A stretch of 64,000 bases of DNA from Pseudomonas mosselii (GCF_003205295.1 NZ_QJRP01000020.1:1-64000); one strand, 5' to 3'. Shown: positions 48,380 through 58,536, counted from the stretch's first letter. The notes: generated from the sequence alone by a model not told the origin. Made by a program: numbers and translations.

Positions 48380-51300
48380 ATGTCATCGACAACCCAAACC
48401 CCGCCACCCACGACCACTCTCAGCGACGAGGCTGTCATTGATGGTTTCATCGCCACGCGGCTGCCGGACTGGCTGAAGCACGCCCCGGCCGACAGGATCA
48501 AGGCCTTGCGCGAAAGCTTCAGCGCGCACATGGCCAGTGGCCGGCAAGTGACGGCGGCGACCCAGGGACTGCTCTCGCCATGGCAGTTCGCGCAGCAGGC
48601 ATTCTCGCCGTTGATCAAGGAGATCCTTCCAGGCGGGCCGGACCTCGAACAGATGCAGTGGCTGGACATCCGTTTTGGTCGGTCCGAGGTGATCTCCTCG
48701 CCCTCGATGGAGCGCCGCGAGGTGCGTTTTCCGGCCCTGTTGAGGCTGATGCAGGGCTTTGCAACGGACAGCCAGTTCTTCGAAGGCAGCGGCCTGGTGC
48801 GCAAGGACGACGACCAGGTGCTGTCCGCGGCTCCGGAGCAACTGGCCAGGCGCTGCCATGCCCTGGATGCCGGGCAGCAGTACCAGGCGTTGCTGACGGG
48901 AATGTTCAGTGCATCGACACTGGCAGTGCTGGCCAAGCATCAGTGCACGGCGTTTGCCCTTGCCTGTGAGCGTGCGGCCGCCGAGTCGTTGATCGATATG
49001 GACACGCTCGCTGCACTGAAACGGCTGACCGAACCGGCGGTGCAGTCGTCGCCAGGCCCGGTGCAGGCCTATGCCGGAGAGCTGCGGATGTTGCAGTGCA
49101 CCATCGAGAACGGGCTGCTGGTGCAACTGCGGGATGCTACGGGTGCATCGAAGGGGGTGGTGTACTACCTGCCCGCCGATGAGCAGCGCCCACTGCGCCA
49201 TTTCGCCTCGCAGCAATTGCTGAGCGACTTTCTCAAGGAGCACCTGTCCACGCCGCAGCCGCACAAGCAGATTCGCCTGCTGGTCAGTCTGAAGGAGCGT
49301 GCCGGCTTCATGGGGACGCTGGACATGCGCCTGTCCGACGATGAGGCGGATTTCGAACTGCAGGGGCGGGTCGTTCAAGGCGACATTTTCGAGGCCCTGG
49401 CGCGCAACCAGGTCAATCGCCTCAAGGAACAGGGGCGTCTGGTGCTGGTTCCGAGCGCGGATGCGGATCGGCAGTTGTCCGAGGAACGATTGCGGCGCTG
49501 GCAAGGCCTCGGGCTGGACGCGCTGGGACTGGTGGGCCTGGCGGTGCCGGTGGTGGGTGTGGCGCTTTTCGCGAAAATGGTCTGGGACACCCTGGGCGAA
49601 GTCTATGAAGGTGCCGTGGACTGGCATGAGGGGCACCAGCACGAAGCCATGCAACACATGCTGCAGGTGGCGGAAACCGTGGCGGTGACCGGCGCCCTCG
49701 TGGTGGGGGCGGGGGTGGTCGCCAGTACCCTTCGCAGCGGCTTCGTCGATGCACTGGAACCGGTGAATGTCGAGGGTGCCGGCGAGCGGTTGTGGAACCA
49801 TGACCTGAAGGTCTATGAGTCCGATCCGGGCGCCGCCGTGCTGCAGGACGATGGCCTGTATGCGCTGGACGGACGTCAGTGGTTGCGCGTGGGCGATCGC
49901 TACTACGAAGTCCATCGGCCGGTCGCTGCCAAGCCTCGGCGGCTCAGGCATCCGCGTGCGGCCGATGCCTTTGGCCCACTGGTTGAACACAATGGCGAAC
50001 GCTTCTGGCGACTGCGCGTGGAGAGGCCGCTGGAATGGAGCGACAGCGCCTGCATGCTCAACCGCTTGTGGTCGTGCGATCCCCCCTTGGATGATGGGCA
50101 AGCGCAGCAGATCCTGCGTATCGCCGGCATGGAGCCTGAGGAGCTGCGCGGCGTGCTGGTGGAGAATCGCCCGGCGCCGGTGAATCTGGGCGAGACACTG
50201 CGCCGGTTCCACGCCGACCAGCGCATCACGCGGGTATTGGAGGCCGCGCGGGCGCCCGATGCGGTGATCACCGATGCCAAGGTGCTCGAGTGGGCGCGGA
50301 ATCAGTCAGGGATGGCGGCCAATGACGGCAAAACGCTCGCTGCCTGGTTGGTTGACGTACACCCTCAAGTGCAGGGGCAGTTGCTGGAGCATCTTGCTGG
50401 CGTGCCGGCTCCGGTGGACGAGCTGGGTGCCTTGGTCAAGCGCGACTTCCCCAACCTGCCGGATGTCTATGTGGAAGAGGCGGTGCGAGACACCGATCAC
50501 ACGCTGCGCAGGGTGGCCCTGCTCGAATCGCGCGTGCCGGTGACGCTGGCCAGGTGCGCCCGCGCCCTGTCTCAACTGGTCCGGGTCAATCGTGCGCTGG
50601 AAGGGGTGTTTTTCCAGGCGAGCTACAGTAACGACACCGGCGTGCTGGTGCTGGCGCAGCTGGAGCGCCTGCGGAATTGGCCAAGGTCTGTCAACTTTGA
50701 GCTTCGCGAGGGCAATGAGAGTGGCCGGTTGCTGGCGATCATGAATCCCCAGGAATCCAGTGATTCCAGGATCGTCCTTGTATGGCGCCGGGGGCGCTTC
50801 CATCTCTATGACAGTCAGGGGTTGGAGCTGGAGGACGAGGTGCCGGAGCCGGCGTCGATCTTCGACGCCATCTCGGTGTTGCTGAAGGAAAGTGACCGAA
50901 AAGCCATGGGGATCGAAGGCGCCGACTGCGCTCGGCGGTTGCGCGAGGCGCTCATCAAGACCTTGCCTTCCAGCCGCAGCGGTGTCCTCGATCGGCTCGG
51001 CCTGCGGGCCACCACGCCATGGTTCAACCCTGGAAAACGACTGGCCGACGGTCGGGTCGGCTATACGTTGGGCGGTTCGGTCTCGCGTTCGGCAGGAGGA
51101 TCCCTGCGTGCGCGAATCCGTGCACTGTATCCGGGTTTTAGCGACGACGAGATCGAGACCTATCAACGCAAGCTGCACCAGGGTGTCGCGAATCCTTATC
51201 AGGTGTTGTTGAGCCTCGAGCGCAATCTAGCCCTGCTCGAGGACACCTTGGAGTTCTGGGTGATCGGGACGCCCGACCGGGACATGCGAACGGTCCGTCG

Positions 51301-52885
51301 CCAGCTGTCCCATCGACTGTGCGGTGCCTGGCGCTACGATGGCGAGATGATCAGGAATCCCTACGGCGAGGCCGAGGGCATGCTGCTCAATATCAGTGGC
51401 TGGCGGGTCGGTTCTTTGCCGGTACTGCCGGCCAGCGTGGATTTCGACCATATCAGCGAACTGGTAATGGCGGGCATGGGGCTGGATCAGCTGCCAGCGA
51501 GTTTCCTGCACTGCTTCCAGTCCTTGCGCACGCTGAACCTCAACAACAATCAGCTCACGGCCCTGCCCGAAAGCATCGCCGACTTGCCACGCCTGCGCGC
51601 GTTGCACCTGATGGGGAACCGCATTCGCATGGGCGAGCACGACCAACAGCAGTTGGCGAACCTTTCTCGCTTGCATCTTCTGGACCTGAGTCGTAACCCC
51701 ATCCGTTCGATGGCGTTGCGTTTCCACCAGTTGCCACAGCTGGCGACCCTGCGCCTCAATCACTGCGGGATGCTCAGTATCCCGGGCGGTATCGAGCGCT
51801 GCGGGATGTTGCTGGTGGCCGATCTGAGGAACAACCTGATCTCGAACATTCCACCCGAGCTGCTGCGGATGCCCTGGGAGTTCAGGCACCACCTCAGGAT
51901 TCGCGGCAATCCGATCCCGCACCGAACCATCGCCCGCCTCTATGGCCTCGATGCCCAAGCGGCCCACCTGGTGCCCGATCCTGCCGGAGCGCCATCCGTG
52001 CGGCCCTGGCTCGAACGGGCGGTCGAGGCCGAGCGACCTGCGCGGGAGGCGATATGGCAAAGACTGCATGCCCTGGACGCAAGCAGCGAGTTGTTCGAGC
52101 TGATGGCGCAGTTGACCCAGACCACCGATTTCAGCAAGGCCAGGGATTATCTGTCCGAGCAGGTCTGGACGTTGTTCGCGAGCATTGACAGAGATACCGA
52201 CCTGCGCGAGCGAATCTTTGCCAGCGCCAGGGAGGTGCAAGGCTGCCACGACAGTACCGCCGAACGGTTCAGCCGCCTGCTGCTGGAGGAAATGGTGTAC
52301 CAGGCCAATCGCAAGGCGTCGTCGGGAACGGCGGGGGATCAGTTGCTGGCGCTGGGCCGCCAGCTGTTCCGGCTTGAATGCCTCGACCAGTTCGCCCAGC
52401 AGGATGCGGCAAGGCGGCTGACCACACACCCGGATACCGACGTGCTGGAGGTGGTATTGGGTTATCGGGTGCGCTTGGCTGCGCAACTGCAGTTGCCTGG
52501 GCAACCCCGGACCATGCGTTTCGAGCAGCTCGCCGGCATCACTCCCGAGCGCGAGCGCGACGCCCTGGCAGCGGTGCGGGCCAGCGAGGCGACCGACGAG
52601 CTACCGCAAAGCCTGTGCGAGCGCGAGTTCTGGGGCACCTACCTGCGCCATCGACATGCGAAGGCATTCGCGGCCATCGCTGAACCCTTCCAGGCCCGCG
52701 GCACGGCACTCGACAAGCAGAGCGAGACGCTGGGCAGCGAGGCCTACGCGCAGCAGTGGAACGACCTGAAGGTCGAGCGCGAAGTTGCAGAACATGCCCT
52801 GACCTGGCAGCTCACGCGGCAAGCCCTGGTAACGGTCGAGCAGGGCGAACTGCTCGATCCGGTCGAATCCGCTCAGCCCGATTGA
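48380..52885 (+). CDS. Giant LRR protein with C-terminal NEL-type E3 ubiquitin ligase domain
   Basis: A 1501-residue protein. The N-terminal half resembles the dermonecrotic-toxin-like domain (DUF6543) of Pseudomonas proteins (GLLSPWQFAQQAFSPLIKEI). A hydrophobic hairpin lies at about 377-460. Leucine-rich repeats occupy about 1020-1180 (SLRTLNLNNNQLTALPESIA, LPRLRALHLMGNRI). The C-terminal third matches NEL (IpaH/SspH-type) ligases: active-site Cys1289 with Asp1291 (GCHDSTAERFSRLLLEEM), after a helical region VRPWLERAVEAERPAREAIW. NEL enzymes transfer ubiquitin in host cells. There is no signal peptide; the secretion route is unknown. Confidence 0.85.
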   Translation: MSSTTQTPPPTTTLSDEAVIDGFIATRLPDWLKHAPADRIKALRESFSAHMASGRQVTAATQGLLSPWQFAQQAFSPLIKEILPGGPDLEQMQWLDIRFGRSEVISSPSMERREVRFPALLRLMQGFATDSQFFEGSGLVRKDDDQVLSAAPEQLARRCHALDAGQQYQALLTGMFSASTLAVLAKHQCTAFALACERAAAESLIDMDTLAALKRLTEPAVQSSPGPVQAYAGELRMLQCTIENGLLVQLRDATGASKGVVYYLPADEQRPLRHFASQQLLSDFLKEHLSTPQPHKQIRLLVSLKERAGFMGTLDMRLSDDEADFELQGRVVQGDIFEALARNQVNRLKEQGRLVLVPSADADRQLSEERLRRWQGLGLDALGLVGLAVPVVGVALFAKMVWDTLGEVYEGAVDWHEGHQHEAMQHMLQVAETVAVTGALVVGAGVVASTLRSGFVDALEPVNVEGAGERLWNHDLKVYESDPGAAVLQDDGLYALDGRQWLRVGDRYYEVHRPVAAKPRRLRHPRAADAFGPLVEHNGERFWRLRVERPLEWSDSACMLNRLWSCDPPLDDGQAQQILRIAGMEPEELRGVLVENRPAPVNLGETLRRFHADQRITRVLEAARAPDAVITDAKVLEWARNQSGMAANDGKTLAAWLVDVHPQVQGQLLEHLAGVPAPVDELGALVKRDFPNLPDVYVEEAVRDTDHTLRRVALLESRVPVTLARCARALSQLVRVNRALEGVFFQASYSNDTGVLVLAQLERLRNWPRSVNFELREGNESGRLLAIMNPQESSDSRIVLVWRRGRFHLYDSQGLELEDEVPEPASIFDAISVLLKESDRKAMGIEGADCARRLREALIKTLPSSRSGVLDRLGLRATTPWFNPGKRLADGRVGYTLGGSVSRSAGGSLRARIRALYPGFSDDEIETYQRKLHQGVANPYQVLLSLERNLALLEDTLEFWVIGTPDRDMRTVRRQLSHRLCGAWRYDGEMIRNPYGEAEGMLLNISGWRVGSLPVLPASVDFDHISELVMAGMGLDQLPASFLHCFQSLRTLNLNNNQLTALPESIADLPRLRALHLMGNRIRMGEHDQQQLANLSRLHLLDLSRNPIRSMALRFHQLPQLATLRLNHCGMLSIPGGIERCGMLLVADLRNNLISNIPPELLRMPWEFRHHLRIRGNPIPHRTIARLYGLDAQAAHLVPDPAGAPSVRPWLERAVEAERPAREAIWQRLHALDASSELFELMAQLTQTTDFSKARDYLSEQVWTLFASIDRDTDLRERIFASAREVQGCHDSTAERFSRLLLEEMVYQANRKASSGTAGDQLLALGRQLFRLECLDQFAQQDAARRLTTHPDTDVLEVVLGYRVRLAAQLQLPGQPRTMRFEQLAGITPERERDALAAVRASEATDELPQSLCEREFWGTYLRHRHAKAFAAIAEPFQARGTALDKQSETLGSEAYAQQWNDLKVEREVAEHALTWQLTRQALVTVEQGELLDPVESAQPD

Positions 52886-52974
52886 CAGCTTTGGCCATTG
52901 CCGGCGGAGCTGACCGGCGCGAACATCGTCAGACCGATGGTGCACTCCAACAATAAGAAACCAGGAGTCTGACG

Positions 52975-54621
52975 ATGCGCGATTACGCCGAGGCCGCCCG
53001 TTCGTTCGACCATGCCCGGGCCGCCACTGCGGCGCTGCATGGCAACCTCGAGGCCCTCAACGCCTGTGTCGAGTGCTGCGACCGCCACACTGGCAGCGAC
53101 AAGCCCGCCCTGGTCTGGGAAGACCGTGATGGCAACAGCGGGCGCTATACCTTCGATCAGCTGCAGGCCCTGGCCGCACGCTTTGCCAACGTGCTCAAGG
53201 CCCAGGGCGTCGAGGCCGGCGACCGGGTCGCCGGGCTCATGCCGCGTACCCCCGAATTGCTGGTGACCATCCTCGCCACCTGGCGCTTGGGCGCGGTCTA
53301 CCAGCCATTGTTCACCGCTTTCGGCCCCAAGGCCATCGAGCACCGTCTTGAGCAGTCCCACGCCAAGGTGGTGGTCACCGACCGCCACAACCGGCCCAAG
53401 CTCGATGAGGTGGCGGACTGTCCGACTGTCGTCACGGTCGGTGCCGTCGAGGGCGAACTGGACTTCCATCGCAGTCTCGCGGCCGCCGCCGGCGATTGCG
53501 CGCCAGTGATGCGTACTGGCAACGATCCTTTCCTGCTGATGTTTACCTCGGGCACCACCGGCCCGGCCAAGCCGCTGGAAGTACCATTGCGCGCCATCGT
53601 CGCGTTCCAGGGCTACATGCGCGACGCCATCGGCCTGCGCCCGGACGACAACTTCTGGAACCTGGCCGACCCCGGCTGGGCCTATGGCCTTTACTATGCG
53701 GTCACCGGACCGCTGTCACTGGGCCACGCCACCACCTTCTACGACGGCCCGTTCAGCGTCGAAAGCTGCGCGCGGGTCATCGACAAGCTGGGTATCACCA
53801 ACCTGGCAGGCTCGCCCACGGCCTACAGGCTGCTGATCGCGGCGGGCAGCGCATTCTCGGCGCCGATCAAAGGGCGCCTGCGGGTAGTCAGCAGTGCCGG
53901 CGAACCGCTCAACCCTGAGGTGATCCGCTGGTTCGACGACGAGCTCGGCGTGACCATCCACGACCACTACGGCCAGACCGAGCTGGGCATGGTGCTGTGC
54001 AACCACCATGCGCTGGCGCACCCGGTGCACCTGGGCTCGGCCGGCTTCGCCATTCCCGGCCACCGCATCGTCGTGGTGGACGAGCAGGGCAACGAACTGC
54101 CTGCCGGCCAGCCCGGCATCCTTGCGGTGGACCGCGAGCAGTCGCCGCTGTGCTGGTTCGCCGGTTACCAAGGGCTGCCGACCAAGGCCTTCGTCGGTAA
54201 GTACTACCTGTCCGGCGACACCGTCGAGCTCAACCAGGACGGCAGCATCAGTTTCGTCGGCCGCAGCGACGACGTGATCACCACTTCAGGCTACCGGGTC
54301 GGCCCGTTCGACGTGGAAAGCGCGTTGATCGAGCACCCGGCCGTGGTCGAGGCGGCGGTGATCGGCAAACCCGACCCGGAACGCACCGAGCTGATCAAGG
54401 CCTTCGTGGTGCTGGCCCAGGGTTACCTGGGCAGCGCAGAGCTTGAGGAAACCCTGCGCCAGCATGTACGCCAGCGCCTCTACGCCCACGCCTATCCGCG
54501 TGAAATCGAATTCGTCGGCGAGCTGCCCAAGACCCCGAGCGGCAAGCTGCAACGCTTCATCCTGCGCAACCAGGAAATCGCCCGACAACAAGCCGCGCAG
54601 CCGATCGCTGCGGGCGCCTGA
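52975..54621 (+). CDS. Acyl-CoA synthetase (AMP-forming)
   Basis: A 548-residue member of the ANL superfamily that activates a carboxylic acid with ATP and CoA. The P-loop-like motif MFTSGTTGPAKPLE, the A5 region DHYGQTELGM, FVGRSDDVITTSGYRVGPFD and the catalytic-lysine segment LPKTPSGKLQRF are present. It is the first gene of a five-gene operon (gaps of 8-13 nt); AGGAGTCTGACG precedes the ATG. Operon context suggests a short or branched acid such as 2-methylbutyrate or a related isoleucine-derived acid (inference). Confidence 0.9.
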   Translation: MRDYAEAARSFDHARAATAALHGNLEALNACVECCDRHTGSDKPALVWEDRDGNSGRYTFDQLQALAARFANVLKAQGVEAGDRVAGLMPRTPELLVTILATWRLGAVYQPLFTAFGPKAIEHRLEQSHAKVVVTDRHNRPKLDEVADCPTVVTVGAVEGELDFHRSLAAAAGDCAPVMRTGNDPFLLMFTSGTTGPAKPLEVPLRAIVAFQGYMRDAIGLRPDDNFWNLADPGWAYGLYYAVTGPLSLGHATTFYDGPFSVESCARVIDKLGITNLAGSPTAYRLLIAAGSAFSAPIKGRLRVVSSAGEPLNPEVIRWFDDELGVTIHDHYGQTELGMVLCNHHALAHPVHLGSAGFAIPGHRIVVVDEQGNELPAGQPGILAVDREQSPLCWFAGYQGLPTKAFVGKYYLSGDTVELNQDGSISFVGRSDDVITTSGYRVGPFDVESALIEHPAVVEAAVIGKPDPERTELIKAFVVLAQGYLGSAELEETLRQHVRQRLYAHAYPREIEFVGELPKTPSGKLQRFILRNQEIARQQAAQPIAAGA

Positions 54622-54633
54622 AGGAAGACCGAT

Positions 54634-55401
54634 ATGCTCATCACTCAAAAGAATTTCATCGTCAGCGGCGCGGCCTCGGGCCTGGGCGCCGCCACCGCGC
54701 AGATGCTCATCGAGGCTGGCGCCAAGGTCATGCTGGTCGACCTGAACGCCGCGGCCGTCGAGGCCAAGGCCGCCGAACTGGGCGCCAATGCCCGTTTCGC
54801 GGTGGCCGACATCAGCGACGAGCAGGCCGCCAAGGCGGCGGTCGATGCCGCCGTCAGCGCATTCGGCAGCCTGCACGGGCTGGTGAACTGCGCCGGCATC
54901 GTCGGTGCCGAGAAGGTCCTGGGCAAGAACGGCCCGCACGCCCTGGGCAGCTTCGCCAAGGTCATCAACGTCAACCTGATCGGCAGCTTCAACCTGCTGC
55001 GCCTGGCCGCCGCGGCCATGGCCGAAGGGCCGGCGGACGAGGGCGGCGAGCGGGGTGTCATCATCAATACTGCCTCCATCGCCGCCTACGACGGCCAGAT
55101 CGGCCAGGCCGCCTATGCTGCCTCCAAGGGTGCCATCGCCAGTCTCACCCTGCCGGCGGCCCGCGAACTGGCCCGCTTCGGCATTCGCGTGATGACCATC
55201 GCCCCCGGCATTTTCGAAACCCCGATGATGGCCGGCATGACCGACGAAGTACGCGCCTCGCTGTCCGCCGGCGTGCCGTTCCCGCCGCGCCTGGGCCGTC
55301 CACAGGAGTACGCAGCGCTCGCTCGTCATATCATCGAGAACAGCATGCTCAACGGCGAAGTGATCCGTCTCGACGGCGCGCTGCGCATGGCTGCCAAGTA
55401 A
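54634..55401 (+). CDS. fadB2x: Short-chain dehydrogenase, type II 3-hydroxyacyl-CoA dehydrogenase
   Basis: A 255-residue SDR. NAD-binding motif GAASGLGAATAQML (residues 12-25), NCAGIVG, and the catalytic Tyr/Lys in AAYAASKGAIASL are present, with PGIFETPMMAGM after it. It resembles HSD17B10-type enzymes that oxidise 2-methyl-3-hydroxybutyryl-CoA and other short hydroxyacyl-CoAs. In P. putida this gene is called fadB2x. It lies between the acyl-CoA synthetase and the thiolase. Confidence 0.87.
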   Translation: MLITQKNFIVSGAASGLGAATAQMLIEAGAKVMLVDLNAAAVEAKAAELGANARFAVADISDEQAAKAAVDAAVSAFGSLHGLVNCAGIVGAEKVLGKNGPHALGSFAKVINVNLIGSFNLLRLAAAAMAEGPADEGGERGVIINTASIAAYDGQIGQAAYAASKGAIASLTLPAARELARFGIRVMTIAPGIFETPMMAGMTDEVRASLSAGVPFPPRLGRPQEYAALARHIIENSMLNGEVIRLDGALRMAAK

Positions 55402-55413
55402 GGAGAACCGAAC

Positions 55414-56607
55414 ATGAGCCTGAACCACGATCCGATTGTCATCGTCAGCGCCGTGCGCACGCCGATGGGCGGCCTGCAGGGCGACCTCAAGAGCCTGACC
55501 GCGGCGCAGTTGGGCAGCGCGGCGATCCGCGCCGCCGTCGAACGTGCCGGTATCGATGCCGCCAGTGTCGAGCAAGTGCTGTTCGGTTGCGTGCTGCCGG
55601 CCGGCCAGGGCCAGGCACCGGCACGCCAGGCGGCGCTGGGTGCCGGCCTGGACAAGCACACCACCTGCACCACCCTGAACAAGATGTGCGGCTCGGGCAT
55701 GCAGGCGGCGATCATGGCCCATGACCAACTGCTGGCCGGCAGCGCCGACGTGATCGTCGCCGGTGGCATGGAAAGCATGACCAACGCTCCGTACCTGCTG
55801 GACAAGGCCCGTGGCGGCTACCGCATGGGCCACGGCAAGATCATCGACCACATGTTCATGGACGGCCTGGAAGACGCCTACGACAAGGGCCGCCTGATGG
55901 GTACCTTCGCCGAGGACTGCGCGCAGAAGGGCGACTTCAGCCGTGAGGCCCAGGACGCCTTCGCCATCGCTTCGCTGACCCGTGCCCAGGACGCGATCAA
56001 GAGCGGCCGCTTCGCCGCCGAGATCGTTCCGGTTGAAGTCACCGAGGGCAAGGAGAAGCGCGTCATCAAGGACGACGAGCAGCCGCCCAAGGCGCGCCTG
56101 GACAAGATCCCGCAGCTCAAGCCGGCCTTCCGCGAAGGCGGTACCGTCACCGCGGCCAACTCCAGTTCGATCTCCGACGGCGCCGCCGCGCTGGTGCTGA
56201 TGCGTCGCTCAGAGGCTGAGAAACGCGGCCTCAAGCCGCTGGCGGTGATCCATGGCCACGCGGCCTTTGCCGACACCCCGGCGCTGTTCCCCACCGCGCC
56301 CATTGGCGCCATCGACAAGCTGCTCAAGCGCACCGGCTGGAACCTGGCCGAGGTGGACCTGTTCGAGATCAACGAGGCTTTCGCCGTGGTCACCCTGGCG
56401 GCCATGAAGCAACTCGACCTGCCCCATGAAAAGGTCAACATCCACGGCGGCGCCTGTGCCCTGGGCCACCCGATCGGCGCCTCGGGCGCGCGCATTCTGG
56501 TAACCCTGCTGTCGGCCCTGCGCCAGAACAACCTGCGCCGTGGCGTGGCGGCCATCTGCATCGGCGGTGGCGAAGCCACGGCCATGGCGGTCGAGTGCCT
56601 GTACTGA
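55414..56607 (+). CDS. fadAx: Acetyl-CoA acetyltransferase (thiolase)
   Basis: A 397-residue thiolase. The acyl-accepting Cys92 is in NKMCGSGMQAAIMAHD; NEAFAVVTL, GGACALGHPIGASGARI and the C-terminal CIGGGEATAMAVE hold the other catalytic residues. It performs the last, CoA-dependent cleavage of 3-ketoacyl-CoA. In P. putida this copy is called fadAx. It has a strong ribosome site (AAGGAGAACCGAAC). Confidence 0.92.
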   Translation: MSLNHDPIVIVSAVRTPMGGLQGDLKSLTAAQLGSAAIRAAVERAGIDAASVEQVLFGCVLPAGQGQAPARQAALGAGLDKHTTCTTLNKMCGSGMQAAIMAHDQLLAGSADVIVAGGMESMTNAPYLLDKARGGYRMGHGKIIDHMFMDGLEDAYDKGRLMGTFAEDCAQKGDFSREAQDAFAIASLTRAQDAIKSGRFAAEIVPVEVTEGKEKRVIKDDEQPPKARLDKIPQLKPAFREGGTVTAANSSSISDGAAALVLMRRSEAEKRGLKPLAVIHGHAAFADTPALFPTAPIGAIDKLLKRTGWNLAEVDLFEINEAFAVVTLAAMKQLDLPHEKVNIHGGACALGHPIGASGARILVTLLSALRQNNLRRGVAAICIGGGEATAMAVECLY

Positions 56608-56615
56608 GGTGAATC

Positions 56616-57743
56616 ATGCTGGTAACTGAAGAGCAACAACAGATCGCCGACGCCGTGCGCGACTTCGCCCAGGAGCGCCTGAAGCCGTTTGCCGAGCAAT
56701 GGGACAAGGAACACCGCTTCCCTAAGGAGGCCATCGAAGAGATGGCCGGCCTGGGCCTGTTCGGCATGCTGGTGCCGGAACAGTACGGCGGCAGCGACAC
56801 CGGTTATGTGGCCTATGCCATGGCCCTGGAAGAGATCGCCGCCGGTGACGGCGCCTGCTCGACCATCATGAGCGTGCACAATTCGGTGGGCTGCGTGCCG
56901 ATCCTCAAGTTCGGTACAGAGGCGCAGAAACAGCAGTTCCTGGCGCCGTTGGCCAGCGGTGCGATGCTCGGCGCCTTTGCCTTGACCGAGCCCCAGGCCG
57001 GCTCCGACGCCAGCAGCCTGAAGACCCGCGCTCGTCTGGAAGGCGACCACTACGTGCTCAATGGCAGCAAGCAGTTCATCACGTCCGGGCAGAACGCCGG
57101 GGTGGTGATCGTTTTCGCCGTGACCGATCCGGACGCCGGCAAGCGTGGTATCACGGCCTTCATCGTGCCTACCGATTCACCGGGTTACCAGGTGGCGCGG
57201 GTCGAGGACAAGCTCGGTCAGCACGCCTCCGACACCTGCCAGATCGTCTTCGACAACGTGCGCGTGCCGGTGGCCAACCGCCTCGGTGAAGAAGGGCAGG
57301 GCTACAAGATCGCCCTGGCCAACCTTGAAGGCGGCCGCATCGGCATCGCCTCGCAGTCGGTGGGCATGGCCCGGGCCGCATTCGAAGCGGCGCGCGACTA
57401 CGCCAACGAGCGGCAGACCTTCGGCAAGCCGCTGATCGAGCACCAGGCCGTGGCCTTCCGCCTGGCCGACATGGCGACGAAGATTGCCGTGGCCCGGCAG
57501 ATGGTGTTGCACGCCGCCGCCCTGCGCGACGCCGGGCGTCCGGCACTGGTGGAAGCCTCGATGGCCAAGCTTTTCGCCTCGGAAATGGCCGAAAAGGTCT
57601 GTTCGGACGCCTTGCAGACCCTGGGCGGTTATGGCTATCTGAGTGACTTCCCGCTGGAGCGGATCTACCGCGACGTGCGGGTCTGCCAGATCTACGAAGG
57701 CACCAGCGACATTCAGCGCATGGTCATTGCGCGCAATCTTTGA
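56616..57743 (+). CDS. Acyl-CoA dehydrogenase (short/branched chain)
   Basis: A 375-residue FAD flavoprotein: EMAGLGLFGMLVPEQYGGSD, FALTEPQAGSDASSLKTRA, the segment QTLGGYGYLSDFPLERIYRD and the catalytic Glu in IYEGTSDIQRMVIARNL. The position of that glutamate, near residue 365, is as in short-chain and short/branched-chain acyl-CoA dehydrogenases. It produces the enoyl-CoA for the next enzyme. The start is 8 nt after the thiolase stop. Confidence 0.92.
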   Translation: MLVTEEQQQIADAVRDFAQERLKPFAEQWDKEHRFPKEAIEEMAGLGLFGMLVPEQYGGSDTGYVAYAMALEEIAAGDGACSTIMSVHNSVGCVPILKFGTEAQKQQFLAPLASGAMLGAFALTEPQAGSDASSLKTRARLEGDHYVLNGSKQFITSGQNAGVVIVFAVTDPDAGKRGITAFIVPTDSPGYQVARVEDKLGQHASDTCQIVFDNVRVPVANRLGEEGQGYKIALANLEGGRIGIASQSVGMARAAFEAARDYANERQTFGKPLIEHQAVAFRLADMATKIAVARQMVLHAAALRDAGRPALVEASMAKLFASEMAEKVCSDALQTLGGYGYLSDFPLERIYRDVRVCQIYEGTSDIQRMVIARNL

Positions 57744-57756
57744 AGGAGCAGACTGC

Positions 57757-58530
57757 ATGGCATTCGAAACCATCCTGTTGGACATCCACGGCAAGGTCGG
57801 CCTGATCACCCTCAACCGCCCCCAGGCGCTGAACGCGCTGAACGCGCAGATCGTCGGCGAGATCAACCAGGCCCTGGACCAGCTGGAGCGTGACCCGAAC
57901 ATCGGCTGCGTGGTGCTGACCGGTTCCGCCAAGGCCTTTGCCGCCGGCGCCGACATCAAGGAAATGGCCGAGCTGCAATACCCGCAGATCTACGTCGAGG
58001 ACCTGTTCAGCGATGCCGATCGCATTGCCAGCCGGCGCAAGCCGATCATCGCCGCGGTATCGGGCTTCGCCCTGGGCGGTGGCTGCGAGCTGGCGATGAT
58101 GTGCGACTTCATCCTCGCCGCCGACAACGCCAAGTTCGGCCAGCCGGAAATCAACCTCGGCGTGCTGCCGGGTATGGGCGGTACCCAGCGTCTGACCCGC
58201 GCCGTGGGCAAGGCCAAGGCCATGGAACTGTGCCTGACCGGCCGCCTGATGGGCGCCGAGGAAGCCGAGCGTGCCGGCCTGGTGGCGCGCATCGTGCCGC
58301 AGGCGGAGCTGGTGGAAGAGGCGTTGAAGGTGGCCGCGACCATCGCCAGCAAGTCGATCCCGGTGAGCATGATGGTCAAGGAAAGCGTCAACCGCGCCTT
58401 CGAGGTCACCCTGAGCGAAGGCGTGCGCTTCGAGCGCCGGGTGTTCCATGCCGCGTTCGCCACCGAGGACCAGAAAGAGGGTATGGCTGCGTTCATTGCC
58501 AAGCGCGAGGCGCAGTTCAAGGACCGCTGA
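57757..58530 (+). CDS. Enoyl-CoA hydratase
   Basis: A 257-residue crotonase-family hydratase. LNRPQALNALNAQIVGEINQ, the oxyanion-hole segment KAFAAGADIKEMAE, FALGGGCELAMMCDFILA and PEINLGVLPGMGGTQRL (catalytic Glu in each of the last two regions) are all present. It completes the set for beta-oxidation of a short or branched acyl-CoA. AAGGAGCAGACTGC precedes the ATG. It is the last gene of the operon; a GC-rich hairpin follows. Confidence 0.93.
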   Translation: MAFETILLDIHGKVGLITLNRPQALNALNAQIVGEINQALDQLERDPNIGCVVLTGSAKAFAAGADIKEMAELQYPQIYVEDLFSDADRIASRRKPIIAAVSGFALGGGCELAMMCDFILAADNAKFGQPEINLGVLPGMGGTQRLTRAVGKAKAMELCLTGRLMGAEEAERAGLVARIVPQAELVEEALKVAATIASKSIPVSMMVKESVNRAFEVTLSEGVRFERRVFHAAFATEDQKEGMAAFIAKREAQFKDR

Positions 58531-58536
58531 CGGGAA

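Noticed and set aside
48383..50212. 609-codon minus-strand frame opposite the NEL gene
   Set aside because: A GC-driven antisense frame with Gln/His/Leu-rich low-complexity composition; the plus-strand frame has recognisable domains.
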